Below are positions 62,229 to 64,000 of a DNA stretch of 64,000 bases, one piece after another. Position 1 is the stretch's first letter. Each line of letters opens with the position of its first letter. The notes under the pieces were generated by a model that made no database searches, was not told the DNA's origin, and was given only the letters and a program-made list of their open reading frames with translations. A program made the translations under genes and the position numbers. Source of the DNA: Hyphomicrobiales bacterium (GTDB taxonomy: Bacteria > Pseudomonadota > Alphaproteobacteria > Rhizobiales > Rhizobiaceae); NCBI GenBank assembly GCA_900465675.1, contig UBJR01000017.1:1-64000 (forward strand), in the 5' to 3' direction.

Positions 62229-62516
62229 CGCTAGCCGTTCAAAATTTGAACTCAAGACAATTTACGTCGACGTATGACGCACGATGCCGGTCGCGGACTC
62301 ACTGGATAGATCAACCTTCGACGGCCGGGCCGACCATCCCCACGGTTTAGATATTCAGGGCGGTCCATAATGTCGCCGGAGGAAATCCCACCGATCTAGC
62401 GGAAACCCGTACAGCATTGGTGCGATATCGGGAACCTTCAGGCAACGACTAGCTTAGGACATAGCGCCTTCCGATGTGGTGGCCGCGAAATTCCAGCTCG
62501 CTCGAAGGATTTCAGA

Positions 62517-62873
62517 ATGACGAGAAACGATGGCGACCAAAGAGATGTGACGGAAACCGCCACGCAAGCAAGGCAGGGAAACCGCGGCAGGCCAGTCCTG
62601 ATCGTGCTGATCAGTGGTCTTGTGCTTGCGCTGATCGCCTGGGCTGGCCTCGGTATATGGGGCGAAAGCATTGACACGGATGCCAAACCAACGGCCTCGA
62701 CATCGAACGATCCTATAAACACACAGCCATCCGGAGCAGGCACATTCGATAATAACGCGGCCGATGGCAGTGCACGTCCGCCGGAAAAAACAGACCGATC
62801 GCCGTCGCCTAGCGGCAGTGGGGGCGGGCCAACCCAGGTCACATCGCCATCGGGTACAGAGAAGATCCAGTAG
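62517..62873 (+). CDS. Single-span membrane protein with Ser/Pro-rich outer tail
   Basis: A 118-residue protein with a charged N-terminus, one transmembrane helix (VLIVLISGLVLALIAWAGLG, about residues 27-46) and a disordered tail rich in Ser, Pro, Thr and Gly. GGAT precedes the ATG. Topology suggests the tail is periplasmic. Function unknown. Confidence 0.5.
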   Translation: MTRNDGDQRDVTETATQARQGNRGRPVLIVLISGLVLALIAWAGLGIWGESIDTDAKPTASTSNDPINTQPSGAGTFDNNAADGSARPPEKTDRSPSPSGSGGGPTQVTSPSGTEKIQ

Positions 62874-63454
62874 GTCAAGGGATAGCGTCAGTGTGGTCCG
62901 TCTCATCGAATGGCGAGTGTCGCCTCACGGCATCTAGTTCTACCATCATTCTAGCTCCACCGAACATCGGATGGCTGCTTGATCGGGCTCTTAGTTGTCA
63001 TGAACGAAGGCAGCGTCAGATCGCGCCGAGCGTCTTCCCACCGCGACAAGCATCACAAGCATCTGGTTCATTGCTTTGAGATCCCCAATGGTGGCAGTGC
63101 GAAGGTTGACGCCGTTCACTATCCCTGGCCTGTAAACGCAGGTGTGTTCTCTGACGTCTGCGTTGTAATCGCCTCAACACACTCCAATACGCACACCCGC
63201 CCCGCCTTAGAGCGGGCCTTTTTCTCGATCTTCAAGGCCGAAGCTAAAAGGGGCGGCTTAACGGGAGCGCTCGGAATTGTTTTCGACGCTGGTCTCTCAT
63301 TTGGGTCTGATGGGTGGCCCCGAAGCGTATAGTAAGCGCCCCTCGCTCACGAGGCGTGGCGGAAACGTTTCCTTATGGCCTCAGTGAGGCTTCCCGCGCC
63401 CGCCTAGTCCCTACCAACCATTGAAAGATTCATTTTGCGCACTACTTATAGGTG
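62874..63454. other. No recognisable gene
   Basis: About 580 nt. Open frames exist but none is convincing; no RNA or repeat recognised. Confidence 0.3.
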
Positions 63455-63649
63455 ATGAACAAGCCAGCGACCAAAGCACAAGCCACCCATACGGAATCCA
63501 TGTCGATCATCGCTGCACAGGATGCCGCTCGCGATAAGAAGACATCGCAGCTGCGGGAGTTGCGCTTAGCCCGCGACGCGGAGAGAGCCGCTACGGTCCT
63601 GCTTGAGCCCGTCAAGCCCGTTAAGCCTAGACGAAAGCGAACCGCCTAG
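63455..63649 (+). CDS. Small charged hypothetical protein
   Basis: A 64-residue protein (MNKPATKAQATHTESMSIIA..., ending VKPVKPRRKRTA), helical and basic at the C-terminus. Starts at ATG 63455, with a GTG one codon earlier. No clear ribosome site. A nucleic-acid-binding tail is possible but unproven. Confidence 0.4.
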   Translation: MNKPATKAQATHTESMSIIAAQDAARDKKTSQLRELRLARDAERAATVLLEPVKPVKPRRKRTA

Positions 63650-63898
63650 TAGGTCGGTTGGTGCACCATCGCGGCAATGTGCTTGACCGGCCCGAGAGCT
63701 ACCATCTAGCGCCGTAGCACTTCTGTGATTATGCCGCCCGAAGCTTGGCTTTTTAATGATATTGCCAACCTTCAGTTTACCCGGAGCTCAACTTTTCCTT
63801 GCGTTCCCGCATGGTCACGGCATCCTTCTGGAATGCCGACACACCGCTCATTTCCGGCCCCACGATACCGAGTGAAGCAGGCGCCACCGCTCTTCTCG

Positions 63899-64000
63899 AT
63901 GAAGGCGTTCTATCTGGCTGTCATCGGCGCAGGCGTGATTGGTTACGGTGCCGTCGATGCGGTCAATCTTCTCACCCCCACATCAGCGCTCAGTGGTGCT
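63899..64000 (+). CDS. Partial ORF running off the window, possible exported or membrane protein
   Basis: From ATG 63899 the frame stays open to the end of the window (34 codons), reading MKAFYLAVIGAGVIGYGAVD. The hydrophobic start resembles a signal peptide or membrane helix. Too short to assign. Confidence 0.35.
   Translation, partial: MKAFYLAVIGAGVIGYGAVDAVNLLTPTSALSGA

Noticed and set aside
62410..62436. GGAAC...GCTT before the ORF at 62517
   Set aside because: The -10 part does not contain GTT, and the distance to the ORF is long.
56194..63139. A 13-base string (TGGCCTGTAAACG) shared by two non-coding-looking regions
   Set aside because: In 64 kb a match of this length is expected by chance several times; the flanks do not align.
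1..64000. CRISPR arrays, tRNA or rRNA genes, insertion sequences
   Set aside because: No regularly spaced repeats, no cloverleaf-like segments and no transposase-like protein text were found on reading; a dedicated tRNA or IS search could still find a degenerate one.

Overview
The window looks like an accessory segment of an alphaproteobacterial genome of the Rhizobium/Agrobacterium group, either a plasmid or a chromosomal island. The grounds are high GC, several sugar-type ABC importers, a SorC-DhaK fusion, a y4iL-like catalase, TIGR02587/TIGR02588 and DUF6894 proteins, and repeated GGAAC-N16-NGTT promoters typical of the alphaproteobacterial general stress sigma factor EcfG. I see no rRNA, tRNA, CRISPR array, intact transposase or replication origin. 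All family assignments come from reading motifs, not from database searches.

Layout. 1-2250: a broken 3' end of an error-prone polymerase gene (dnaE2), then a DUF1778/GNAT toxin-antitoxin pair with two perfect palindromes over its promoter. 2254-9476 (minus): an ABC importer operon with two permeases, one of them fused to an SMP-30-type beta-propeller, followed by a second free SMP-30 protein, the ATPase and an AhpD-like protein. 9873-13492 (plus): a divergent operon of RpiR regulator, isochorismatase-type hydrolase, glutamine-synthetase-like ligase and N-formylglutamate-amidohydrolase-like enzyme. The two operons probably form one uptake and catabolic system of unknown substrate. 13600-15750: a small ORF, the RsgA GTPase, a decayed ORF and another small ORF. 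15949-25001 (minus): a nine-kb polyol/ketose operon with an ABC importer, an SDR dehydrogenase and two DhaK/DhaL sets, one DhaK being fused to a SorC regulator.

25-28.3 kb is a decayed zone with an AraC relic, an orphan BrnA-like antitoxin and an SDR relic, followed by an intact nucleotidyltransferase-fold gene behind a cluster of TTATAATG repeats. 28.4-54 kb is a stress-defence zone. It contains SDR oxidoreductases, TIGR02587/02588 proteins, DUF4142, alpha/beta hydrolases, a y4iL-like catalase, an FdhF/YdeP oxidoreductase, a cation/proton antiporter, a YciF-type ferritin-like protein, KatE, a lone receiver protein, a cold-shock protein, a glutathione S-transferase and many small proteins. 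Nine EcfG-type promoters lie in this part and a tenth at 62 kb, on both strands. Several SDR genes here are pseudogenes, and a zinc alcohol dehydrogenase has a one-base frameshift. 56.6-60.4 kb (minus) encodes a three-subunit molybdenum aldehyde/xanthine oxidoreductase of the PaoABC type. The last 3.5 kb holds only small hydrophilic or single-span ORFs and relics, and a partial ORF runs off the right end.

Taken together, two complete carbon-uptake and catabolism modules occupy the left half and a general-stress regulon island occupies the right half. The pseudogenes suggest ongoing insertion and decay.
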